Source: RUG705 sp934101175
GTDB lineage: Bacteria > Bacillota_I > Bacilli_A > RF39 > UBA660
Direction of reading: 5' to 3'
NCBI GenBank assembly: GCA_934101175.1
Contig: CAKOQC010000003.1
Location: 116,398-180,397 of the forward strand
DNA length: 64,000 nucleotides
Shown: piece by piece, positions 17,203-24,986 of the stretch
How the letters are laid out: every line of letters begins with the position of its first letter
How positions within the stretch are numbered: position 1 is the first letter of the stretch
Notes under the pieces: model-generated
Told to the model about the DNA's origin: nothing
The model's input: the letters and a program-made list of their open reading frames with translations, nothing else
Databases searched by the model: none
Made by a program: the position numbers and the translations under genes

Positions 17203-17219
17203 TAGATTGAGGTGTTATT

Positions 17220-17960
17220 ATGAAGTATTTTATGACATTTTCTTATGATGGAAGTAATTTTTCAGGATATCAAAAACAACCTAGAGAAAGAACTGTTCAA
17301 GCATGCTTAGAAAATGCACTAAAAGAAATAAATGGGGGAAAAGCAGTTAGCGTATGTGCATCAGGAAGAACTGATGCTGGAGTACATGCTATTAATCAGA
17401 AAGCACATTTTGAAATAGATAAGAAAATAGAAACAGATAAACTTCTTAGAGGAATTAATTCTTTATTACCAGAAGATATATATGTTAAGAGTATAAAAGA
17501 AGTAAGTGATGATTTTCATGCTAGATTTAATGCTATAGGAAAAGAATATATTTATATTATTAATATGGGAGAATATAATCCACTTGAGAGAAATTATGTA
17601 TATCAATATGGGAAAAGACTTGATCTTAGTGCAATGGAAAGAGGACTTAAATATTTAGAAGGAGAACATAATTTTAAATCTTTTACAAAGAGTAATGATG
17701 AGATAGAAGATTATGTTAGAAAGATAAGCCAAACTTCAATAGTTAGAGATAGTAAAGATATGAATAAGATTATTATTACTTTTGTAGGTACTGGTTTTCT
17801 TAGATATATGGTTAGAAATATGGTAGGACTTATTATAGAGATTGGTGAAGGTAAGAGAAAGCCTGAAGATATTATAAGAATACTTAAGGAAGAAGATAGA
17901 ACTTTTGCCGGTAAGACAGCACCAGCGTGTGGTCTCTATTTGAGAAATGTATTCTATTAA
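17220..17960 (+). CDS. truA: tRNA pseudouridine(38-40) synthase TruA
   Basis: A 246-residue enzyme of normal length. Motifs: MTFSYDGSNFSGYQKQP, the catalytic ASGRTDAGVHAINQKAHF (nucleophile Asp in RTDAGV), HARFNAIGKEYIY and GTGFLRYMVRNMVG. It forms pseudouridine at positions 38-40 of the anticodon arm. Short leader from its own promoter, with GAGGTG as the ribosome site. Confidence 0.97.
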   Translation: MKYFMTFSYDGSNFSGYQKQPRERTVQACLENALKEINGGKAVSVCASGRTDAGVHAINQKAHFEIDKKIETDKLLRGINSLLPEDIYVKSIKEVSDDFHARFNAIGKEYIYIINMGEYNPLERNYVYQYGKRLDLSAMERGLKYLEGEHNFKSFTKSNDEIEDYVRKISQTSIVRDSKDMNKIIITFVGTGFLRYMVRNMVGLIIEIGEGKRKPEDIIRILKEEDRTFAGKTAPACGLYLRNVFY

Positions 17961-17961
17961 C

Positions 17962-17990
17962 TTGATTTATTTGCTTAAAAGTAGTAAAAT
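17962..17990 (+). promoter_or_regulatory. Sigma-A promoter of the thioredoxin-like gene
   Basis: TTGATT, a 17-base spacer and TAAAAT. Confidence 0.7.
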
Positions 17991-18007
17991 GTTTGTAGGA
18001 GGTAATT

Positions 18008-18487
18008 ATGAAGAAAAGTGATTTTATATTAATAGGGATAGTATTAGTTATAGTAGTTATAGCAATATTTTCTACTAAAGGTACAGAAGCAAGTGCTCCA
18101 ATTGAATATCCACTTACATTAACAGGAGAAGTTGGATTACATCAAATTACTTATGCAGATTATGAAGAAATGGTTTATAATGACAAAGCATTTGTAGTTA
18201 TTATAGAAAGAGCAGGATGTGGATATTGTCAAAAATATATGCCAATAGTAGAAGAATATGCTAATGAAAAACAAATTCCTGTTACTTATATAGATACAGA
18301 TACATTAACAGAAGAAGAATTTAACAAACTAAATACACAAAATACATATTTGAAGAAAAATCCTAGATGGGGAACACCAACAACACTTATGATGGTTGGA
18401 AAGAGGGTAGTAGGTTCTATTGGTGGTTATGTAGAAAAAAATAAAGTAGATGAATTCTTTAAAGATAAAGTTGTAATGGGAGAATAA
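18008..18487 (+). CDS. Membrane-anchored thioredoxin-fold protein
   Basis: A 159-residue protein. An N-terminal hydrophobic helix (residues 5-24) is followed by an extracytoplasmic thioredoxin domain with active site AGCGYCQKYMP (CxxC), the cis-Pro region RWGTPTTLMMV and a final helix. It probably acts as a thiol-disulphide oxidoreductase at the outer face of the membrane, although the CGYC pair is unusual compared with CGPC of thioredoxin. It is one base from the next gene, so it is operonic. The surface proteins of this window contain Cys, possible substrates by inference. Confidence 0.85.
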   Translation: MKKSDFILIGIVLVIVVIAIFSTKGTEASAPIEYPLTLTGEVGLHQITYADYEEMVYNDKAFVVIIERAGCGYCQKYMPIVEEYANEKQIPVTYIDTDTLTEEEFNKLNTQNTYLKKNPRWGTPTTLMMVGKRVVGSIGGYVEKNKVDEFFKDKVVMGE

Positions 18488-18488
18488 T

Positions 18489-18944
18489 ATGAGTAATACA
18501 TATAAGTTAGCTAAAGATTTTATGAAGAAATACCCGATGACAGTAGCATGGAGAATAAAGAAACATTGTGATATTATAGATAAACATTTAAATCCTGGAG
18601 AAAAAATATTATATCTTTTCTTAGGACAAAAGAATGATAGAGCAGTAGACCTTGTTAATACTAATGTTATAGCTTTTACTAATAAAAGAATAATGGTAGG
18701 AACTAAGAGAGTAGTATTTGGATATTTCTTTAAATCAATAACACCTGATATGTATAATGACTTATCAGTATCTAAAGGAATTATTTGGGGAAGAATAGTT
18801 ATAGATACAATAAAAGAAGTTATTACTATTACGAATGTAGATGCAAGAGCATTAGATGAAATAGAAACTAATATTACAGAAATAATGATTAAAAATAAAA
18901 AAGAATATAATGCTAATATGAAGAAAAAAGAAAGTACTAAATAA
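18489..18944 (+). CDS. Bacterial PH-domain protein
   Basis: A 151-residue soluble protein. Residues ~25-140 fit a bacterial pleckstrin-homology domain: LNPGEKILYLFLGQKN, VIAFTNKRIMVGTKR, FKSITPDMYNDLSVSKGIIWGRIVIDT and a C-terminal helix. It has no membrane segment. The GTNKRI-like turn and closing helix are typical of YdjZ/YvbH-like PH proteins of unknown function. It is co-transcribed with the upstream thioredoxin-like gene. Confidence 0.65.
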   Translation: MSNTYKLAKDFMKKYPMTVAWRIKKHCDIIDKHLNPGEKILYLFLGQKNDRAVDLVNTNVIAFTNKRIMVGTKRVVFGYFFKSITPDMYNDLSVSKGIIWGRIVIDTIKEVITITNVDARALDEIETNITEIMIKNKKEYNANMKKKESTK

Positions 18945-18957
18945 GTATTTTCTTTTA
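18930..18957 (+). terminator. Terminator after the PH-domain gene
   Basis: 9-bp stem GAAAGTACT/AGTATTTTC (one G:T) then TTTT; a second T7 run lies at 18967. Confidence 0.6.
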
Positions 18958-19008
18958 TTATGGGTCTTTTTTTAAAAACTATCATATCTTATTATGGGAG
19001 TGATTGAA

Positions 19009-19455
19009 TTGTATGATACATATGTAGTAGTTAAAGGAGATACAATTGATAGTATTTCTTCTAAATATAATACTTCTCCAGAAGTGTTATATCAACTTAA
19101 TGGATATGAATTTAGTTTAGAACCGGGAATGACCTTGATAGTACCTAGAGTAACTAGTAAGTATTTTGATTATTATACTGTTAGTAAAGGAGATACTTTA
19201 TATCAAATAGCTACCAATAATAAAATAGATCCTAGATTATTAGCACAATTAAATGGAATTAATACTAGTGATTATATATATCCTAAACAAGTATTATTAG
19301 TACCTAAAGCAGGATCTATTTTATATATTACAGCAGTAGGAGATACTTTGGCAGAAGTAGCAGATGGACTTAAAACTAATATAACAGAACTAGTTAAACA
19401 GAATGATAAAATATATTTACAACCAGAACAATTAATAGTATATAAATATAAATAA
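19009..19455 (+). CDS. Triple LysM-domain protein
   Basis: Three LysM modules in about 148 residues: YVVVKGDTIDSISSKYNTSPEVLYQLNG, YYTVSKGDTLYQIATNNKIDPRLLAQLNG, and a weaker third (YITAVGDTLAEVADGLKTNI). LysM binds peptidoglycan GlcNAc chains. There is no signal peptide or catalytic domain, so it resembles SafA/SpoVID-associated or cytoplasmic LysM proteins. The TTG at 19009 is preferred over the ATG at 18994, because GGGAGTG (18996-19002) sits between them at the right distance for the TTG. Confidence 0.8.
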   Translation: MYDTYVVVKGDTIDSISSKYNTSPEVLYQLNGYEFSLEPGMTLIVPRVTSKYFDYYTVSKGDTLYQIATNNKIDPRLLAQLNGINTSDYIYPKQVLLVPKAGSILYITAVGDTLAEVADGLKTNITELVKQNDKIYLQPEQLIVYKYK

Positions 19456-19492
19456 TTATGATATAATAAATGTATTAGGATAGGTGATAAGG

Positions 19493-20563
19493 ATGGTACT
19501 TAGAAAACCATATGGATTTTTAATTAAACACTTTAGATTAATACATTTAATAATTACAACAATATTAGTATTAATAGCAGTTAAATTTAGAAGCATATAT
19601 TTATTTTTAGGAAAAGTTATTAATGATGTAGTAAATAAATATGATGCAAATAATTATATTAATTATGGAATATTTCTACTAATAATATTAGTATTAGGAT
19701 TATTCTTTATAATATATTGGTTATTTAAATATAAAGATAAACCTAAAACAATATATATAATATCCTTAATAGGATATGGAGTACTTGCAGTTATTTTATT
19801 TATAACTTATAACTATATGAGTGGTTTTAGTGGTAATATACTTGATCAGAAAACGATAAGATTATATAGAGATATAATATTTATATGTGATTTATTTCAA
19901 TATCTTATTATAATTATTATGTTTATAAGAGGACTTGGATTTAATATAAAGAAATTTGATTTTGGAAAAGATGTTCAAGAACTTAATTTAACTGATGAGG
20001 ATAATGAAGAGATAGAAGTTAATGTAGGAATAGATACTACTAATATAGCTAGAAAAATAAGAAAACAAGGAAGAGAATTTGGATATTTTTATCAAGAATT
20101 TAAAGGATATATAATAGCTATTATTATAGGACTTGTATTATTTTTAATATATAGAGGATATAAACAATTTAATATGAAGTATAAAGTATATAAACAGAAT
20201 GACTTTGTAGGAGTTAGTAACTATATAGGAGTAAATAATAGCTATTATCAAATAGAAGATAATAAATACTATGTAATTATTAAGTTTGATACATATAACA
20301 ATGGGCAGAAAAGTATACTTAATACTAGTAATATAGTTCTTACTATGGGAAAGAATAAATATGTTCCTGATAAGAATATTTGTTATAAATTTAGAGAATA
20401 TGGTAATTGTTATAAACAACAATTAGTTACTAGTGAGAAAAATAATTATATATTAGTGTATGAAGTAGAAGAAGTTAATGCTAGTAAGAGTTATATTATG
20501 TATAATGAATCTTATGAGAATGTATATAAGATTAAATTAGAGTTAGAAAATATAACTAGTTAA
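19493..20563 (+). CDS. Hypothetical multi-pass membrane protein
   Basis: Not recognised. A 356-residue protein with four N-terminal hydrophobic helices (roughly residues 15-35, 55-80, 90-110 and 125-145). A cytoplasmic acidic linker (LNLTDEDNEEIEV) follows, then a fifth helix (~205-222) and a ~130-residue extracytoplasmic C-terminal domain containing two Cys (CYKFREYGNC). The last domain looks like an Ig-type or DUF4352-like beta fold. ATG 19493 is chosen because AGGTGATAAGG precedes it; a GTG at 19484 is possible. It follows the LysM gene and precedes a perfect bidirectional terminator. Confidence 0.6.
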   Translation: MVLRKPYGFLIKHFRLIHLIITTILVLIAVKFRSIYLFLGKVINDVVNKYDANNYINYGIFLLIILVLGLFFIIYWLFKYKDKPKTIYIISLIGYGVLAVILFITYNYMSGFSGNILDQKTIRLYRDIIFICDLFQYLIIIIMFIRGLGFNIKKFDFGKDVQELNLTDEDNEEIEVNVGIDTTNIARKIRKQGREFGYFYQEFKGYIIAIIIGLVLFLIYRGYKQFNMKYKVYKQNDFVGVSNYIGVNNSYYQIEDNKYYVIIKFDTYNNGQKSILNTSNIVLTMGKNKYVPDKNICYKFREYGNCYKQQLVTSEKNNYILVYEVEEVNASKSYIMYNESYENVYKIKLELENITS

Positions 20564-20595
20564 AAGAAAGCTTTAGAGATTAAAGCTTTCTTTTA
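20561..20595. terminator. Bidirectional terminator insulating the first invertible cassette
   Basis: Perfect 15-bp stem TAAAAGAAAGCTTTA/TAAAGCTTTCTTTTA, loop GAGAT. It ends the membrane-protein gene and would also stop leftward transcription from the inverted promoter at 20683-20711. Confidence 0.85.
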
Positions 20596-20647
20596 TATAT
20601 GTTTTATTGTTAAATTATAATTATTTTTGGAAATTAAAAAAGTTATA

Positions 20648-20829
20648 AAGTATTCTACTTTATTATTTTTTATTATGGTTAAATTATACTATAAATAAAG
20701 GGATTATGCAATATTTGTAGTTATATTTTTATAAGAAAAAATTATCATTAAATTTATTATGAAATTTAGACAAAGTCAGTATTTTCAAGACTTTATAACA
20801 CTTTTTTGAAATTATCAAGTAGAATACTT
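20648..20829. promoter_or_regulatory. Invertible promoter cassette, copy 1 (OFF orientation)
   Basis: The cassette is bounded by AAGTATTCTACTT (20648-20660) and its exact reverse complement (20817-20829), 182 bp in all. It has the same length and the same boundary repeat as copy 2 at 63615-63796. The left ~95 bases match the reverse complement of the right part of copy 2 almost base for base, while sequence outside the repeats (TTATAAAG on the left, GAGGA and AAGGAxGTGT on the right) matches in direct orientation. The promoter inside (TTGCAT/17/TATAAT, minus strand 20711-20683) points away from the LamG gene. Inversion by a site-specific recombinase would turn it towards the gene. The recombinase gene is not in the window. 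Confidence 0.85.
20683..20711 (-). promoter_or_regulatory. Sigma-A promoter inside invertible cassette 1, facing left
   Basis: On the minus strand: TTGCAT (20711-20706), a 17-base spacer and TATAAT (20688-20683). It is identical in spacing and nearly identical in sequence to the rightward promoter of cassette 2. Confidence 0.8.
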
Positions 20830-20853
20830 GAGGATTTTTTAAGGAAGTGTATG

Positions 20854-23754
20854 ATGAGTAAAAAGAAGATTATGTATGGAATTTATGGGGTACTTTTTGG
20901 GGTATTTATATTAATAGGAACCTATGCTTGGTTAACTTGGAAAAGTAAAGAAACAGCATTAGTTTTAACAATAGGCAATATTAATAATATACAAATAACT
21001 TTAAAACCTTATGTTATAGATGATGAATTATTACCAGTACTTAGTTATGAAAGTGGAGTAAGTACTAATGTAGATGTAGTTAACAATAGTAGTGTTAAGA
21101 AGAAGTTTAGATTATATTATAAAATTAATGATATAGCTGAAGAACTTGTTGATGAGGCTTTTAAATATACGATTACCAGAAGTGTGGATAGTGGCAATAC
21201 TTATGAAATATATAAAGAAGGTAACTTTGTAGGTACTACTAGTAATAGTAATTTAGAAATACTAGAAGAAACAATAGTAAAAAATGATAACTATAAGTAT
21301 AAAGTATATTTGTGGTTAGATGGTGATGGTAATAGTCAAGGTAATGTTCAAGGTAAAGTTTTTAGTGGAGAATTAAGAGCAGAATTCTTAGAAGATCCTA
21401 AAGATATTATGATAGATTTATCTGATGGTATGATACCTATAACATTTGATACAAGTAATAATAGTACAGTAGTAAAAACAGTATATAGTTCAAGAATAGA
21501 AGACTTATCAGGAAATGGTACAATTAGTAAGATTAATGGAGCTGTGTATAATGAAAATGGATTAGTATTTGATGGAGTAGATGATAGTGTTTTATTACCA
21601 GAATATTCATTATCTTCAATGAGTAATGGTTTTACTTTTGAAGTAATGATTAATGCTAATTCAGTTACTAGTACATCAGGGGAAATATATCTGATTGGAA
21701 ATTGTGAAGTTGGTGGTGCTGCAATAGGAATATATCAAGGTAAGTTTGGAATGTATGTATATGATGAGGTTAATTCTAAGTATGTTGGAACTAGATCTCC
21801 AGACGCTTTAATTCCAAACAGAAAATATTTATTAACTGGAGTATTTGATGGAAAAAGTGTTAAGATATATATTGATGGTAAATTAATAACAACAACAGAA
21901 TTTTCTGGGACGGTAAAAGAACCTAAAAAAAATACTCATTTCTTTTTAGGATGCAATCCTCAAAGTGATTATTGTCAAGTTTCTTATTATAATGGTGTAA
22001 TGTATGAAGTAAGAATGTATGATAGAGCATTAACAGATAAAGAAGTAAGTGATAATTATAATGGAAATATAACTAGTAGTAATTTATTATTTAATTTTGA
22101 CTTTAAAAATAAAAATACTTGGTATGACTATTCTAACAAAGAATGGGCAAATGCTGTATTAGTTAAAAATAATAGTACTACAATAAAAGCATTTGATTTA
22201 TCAAATAATAATACAGATAATACGATAAATGGAGCAACATATAGTGATGGTGGCTTATTATTTGATGGCACTGACGATAGCATTTTGTTACCAGAATACT
22301 CTTTATCTTCGATGAGTAATGGCTTTACTTTTGAAGTATTAATTAATGCTAGTGCGATTACTGATACATCAATGCATATACTTGGTAATTATGAAGCTGG
22401 TGGTAGTACTATTGGAATATTTGCAAAACAATTTAGAATGTATGTATATGATGAAACATCTTCAACAGGAGTGTATGCTAGATCACCTGAAACTTTAGAA
22501 CAAAATACATTATATCTATTGACTGGAGTATTTGATGGAAAAAATATTAAGATATATATTGATGGGAAATTAGTAGCAACGAAGGCATTTTCTGGAACAA
22601 TGAAAGATACAAGTAGTAGTACACATTTCTTTTTAGGATGTAATCCAAAAGCAGATTATTGTCAGAATTCATATTATAATGGATTAATATACGAGGCAAG
22701 AATGTATGATAGAGCATTAACTGATAAAGAAGTTAGCAATAATTATAATGGAAATATAACTAATAGTAATTTATTATTTAGTTTCGATTTTAAAGATGGA
22801 AGTAGAGAAGAATATAAAAATAATAAAGGAGTTATAATACCAGAAGATGATATATTAGCTTATTATGTATATGTACCAAGATATGAATATAAGATATGGG
22901 AAATAGGTACTAGTGCTACTGGTAAAGAGCAAGAAATAGAGATAAATTTACAAAATAAATATGATAATAAATCTAGTGGTACACAAGTAGGAGAATACTT
23001 AACACATCCGGCATTTACATTTGGAGGAGATACAGAACTTAATGGTATCTGGGTAGGTAAGTTTGAAACAACGGGTACAGCAGATAGTCCTACAGTTAAA
23101 CCTAATGTGGCTTCACTTAGAAGTCAAAGTACATTAGAACAATTTTCTACATCACAGAAGTTTAGTAGTGATACATATGGTATATCAAGTACTAGTGATA
23201 GTCATATGATGAAGAATAGTGAATGGGGAGCAGCAGCATACTTATCACATTCTAAATATGGTATAAATAGTGAGATAAGATTAAACAATAATAGTAACTT
23301 CATAACAGGATGTGGTGCAAATACAGCTAATGCTAGTTCTAGTACTAATTGTGAAATTGTATATGGAAGTGTATCAGAGTATCCTCAGAGTACAACGGGA
23401 AATATCTTAGGAATATTTGATATGTCTGGCGGGTCGTGGGAAAGAGTAATGGGAAACTATAACGATACGATAGGTAGTTCTGGTTTTTCTGCAATGCCTG
23501 ATAGTAAATATTATGATAAATATACCACAACTGATATGTTAACTGCATGTAGTGGTGGAATATGTTATGGGCAAAGCTTATCAGAAACAAATAATTGGTA
23601 TAGTGATACTAATGTCTTTGTTTCGTCAAATAGTTCGTGGCTTTTACGAGGAGGCAGGTATATTATTGATGTTGGGGCTGGTGCTTTTGGCTACGGGGAC
23701 ACTTCTGGAGGAGCTGTAAGCCATTATGGCTTTCGCAGTGTGATGGTTAATTAA
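20854..23754 (+). CDS. Phase-variable surface protein with two LamG domains and a C-type-lectin-like C-terminus
   Basis: A 966-residue protein. The N-terminal signal segment (residues ~5-30, ending GTYAWLTWKSKETA) resembles SipW-dependent TasA-type signals. A ~150-residue beta region and two LamG/concanavalin-like domains follow (roughly from 21487 and from 22190; pattern GLxFDGxDDSxLLPEYSLSSMSNGFTFEV, MYVYDE, VFDGKxxKIYIDGK, MYDRALTDKEVS). The C-terminal ~310 residues end in FDMSGGSWERVMG, then WLLRGGRY and GFRSVMVN. This end resembles the formylglycine-enzyme/C-type-lectin fold used as variable region in diversity-generating retroelement targets. ATG 20854 is chosen from AAGGAAG six bases upstream; an in-frame TTG at 20806 would run across the inversion repeat. 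No LPxTG motif is seen. Expression depends on cassette 1. Confidence 0.8.
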   Translation: MSKKKIMYGIYGVLFGVFILIGTYAWLTWKSKETALVLTIGNINNIQITLKPYVIDDELLPVLSYESGVSTNVDVVNNSSVKKKFRLYYKINDIAEELVDEAFKYTITRSVDSGNTYEIYKEGNFVGTTSNSNLEILEETIVKNDNYKYKVYLWLDGDGNSQGNVQGKVFSGELRAEFLEDPKDIMIDLSDGMIPITFDTSNNSTVVKTVYSSRIEDLSGNGTISKINGAVYNENGLVFDGVDDSVLLPEYSLSSMSNGFTFEVMINANSVTSTSGEIYLIGNCEVGGAAIGIYQGKFGMYVYDEVNSKYVGTRSPDALIPNRKYLLTGVFDGKSVKIYIDGKLITTTEFSGTVKEPKKNTHFFLGCNPQSDYCQVSYYNGVMYEVRMYDRALTDKEVSDNYNGNITSSNLLFNFDFKNKNTWYDYSNKEWANAVLVKNNSTTIKAFDLSNNNTDNTINGATYSDGGLLFDGTDDSILLPEYSLSSMSNGFTFEVLINASAITDTSMHILGNYEAGGSTIGIFAKQFRMYVYDETSSTGVYARSPETLEQNTLYLLTGVFDGKNIKIYIDGKLVATKAFSGTMKDTSSSTHFFLGCNPKADYCQNSYYNGLIYEARMYDRALTDKEVSNNYNGNITNSNLLFSFDFKDGSREEYKNNKGVIIPEDDILAYYVYVPRYEYKIWEIGTSATGKEQEIEINLQNKYDNKSSGTQVGEYLTHPAFTFGGDTELNGIWVGKFETTGTADSPTVKPNVASLRSQSTLEQFSTSQKFSSDTYGISSTSDSHMMKNSEWGAAAYLSHSKYGINSEIRLNNNSNFITGCGANTANASSSTNCEIVYGSVSEYPQSTTGNILGIFDMSGGSWERVMGNYNDTIGSSGFSAMPDSKYYDKYTTTDMLTACSGGICYGQSLSETNNWYSDTNVFVSSNSSWLLRGGRYIIDVGAGAFGYGDTSGGAVSHYGFRSVMVN

Positions 23755-23768
23755 AGTATATAGTAGGG

Positions 23769-23799
23769 ACTATTCATATAAAACATGAATAGTTTTTTC
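23769..23799 (+). terminator. Terminator after the LamG gene
   Basis: ACTATTCAT/ATGAATAGT stem and T6. Confidence 0.8.
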
Positions 23800-23864
23800 T
23801 AATTTATAGTTTACCTTGGGTATACTTTGTGTTATAATATATTGCAGTTTGGAAGTGGTATAGT

Positions 23865-24890
23865 GTGAAAACAGATGATTTTGATTATTATTTACCTGAA
23901 GAATTAATAGCTCAAACACCATTAGAAAAAAGAGATGAATCTAGACTAATGGTGTTAGATCGTAAGACTGGAGAAATTACTCATGATAAGTTTTATGATA
24001 TTATTAATTATTTAGATAAAGATGATGTATTAGTACTTAATGATACTAAGGTATTACCTGCTAGAATAATAGGTACTAAGGAAGATACAGGAGCAGTAAT
24101 AGAATTATTGCTTCTTAAGAATATTAATGATGATTTATGGGAATGTTTAGTTAAACCTGCTAAGAGAGTGAAAATAGGAACAGTTGTGTCTTTTGGAGAT
24201 GGAGTTCTTAAGGGAGAATGCGTAGGTATATTTGATGAAGGAATTAGACATATTAGATTTTCTTATAATGGAATATTTTATGAGATATTAGATAAGCTTG
24301 GTAGTATGCCTTTACCTCCTTATATAAAAGAGAAGCTTCAAGATAAAGATAGATATCAAACAGTATATGCTAAGAATATTGGATCAGCAGCAGCTCCTAC
24401 AGCGGGACTTCATTTTACTAAAGATTTATTAAAGAGAATAGAAGATAAAGGAATAAAGATATGTTATATAACACTTCATGTTGGTCTTGGTACTTTTAGA
24501 CCAGTTAATGTAGAGGATGTTACAACACATAAGATGCATAGTGAATTTTATTCAATGTCTAAGGAAGTAGCAGATACTTTAAATATGGCTAAGAAGAATG
24601 GTCAGAGAATAGTAGCAGTAGGAACGACATCTACTAGAACAATAGAGACAATAATGACAAAATATGGGAAATTTAGGGAGTGTTCTGGTTGGACAGATAT
24701 CTTTATTTATCCAGGATATGAATTTAAAGGGATAGATGCACAGATTACTAATTTTCATTTACCTAAGTCAACGCTTATAATGTTAGTATCAGCATTTGCT
24801 TCAAAAGAGATTATTTTGAAGGCTTATGAGGAGGCAGTAAAAGAAAAATATCGTTTCTTCTCATTTGGAGATGCAATGTTGATAAAATAG
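23865..24890 (+). CDS. queA: S-adenosylmethionine:tRNA ribosyltransferase-isomerase
   Basis: A 341-residue enzyme of normal length. Motifs: DFDYYLPEELIAQTPLEKRDESRLMVLDR at the start, VLNDTKVLPARIIG, GSAAAPTAGLHFT, LHVGLGTFRPV, VGTTSTRTIE and NFHLPKSTLIMLVSAF. It transfers ribose from SAM to 7-aminomethyl-7-deazaguanine in tRNA to form epoxyqueuosine, the penultimate step of queuosine synthesis. The start is GTG with GGAAGTGG upstream, and a TATAAT sits at 23833-23838. No tgt is seen nearby. Confidence 0.97.
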   Translation: MKTDDFDYYLPEELIAQTPLEKRDESRLMVLDRKTGEITHDKFYDIINYLDKDDVLVLNDTKVLPARIIGTKEDTGAVIELLLLKNINDDLWECLVKPAKRVKIGTVVSFGDGVLKGECVGIFDEGIRHIRFSYNGIFYEILDKLGSMPLPPYIKEKLQDKDRYQTVYAKNIGSAAAPTAGLHFTKDLLKRIEDKGIKICYITLHVGLGTFRPVNVEDVTTHKMHSEFYSMSKEVADTLNMAKKNGQRIVAVGTTSTRTIETIMTKYGKFRECSGWTDIFIYPGYEFKGIDAQITNFHLPKSTLIMLVSAFASKEIILKAYEEAVKEKYRFFSFGDAMLIK

Positions 24891-24986
24891 AAAAGTGTCA
24901 AATTTGTGTAAAATTAACAAAAAGTTAATAAAAATAAAAGTAATCTAGGAGTTTCCTTTGAATATCACTATTGGAGGGGATAAAAA

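Noticed and set aside
20806..20853. Upstream TTG start extending the LamG protein
   Set aside because: It lies within the invertible cassette and crosses its right repeat; it lacks a ribosome site and the signal peptide would be displaced. ATG 20854 has AAGGAAG in place.
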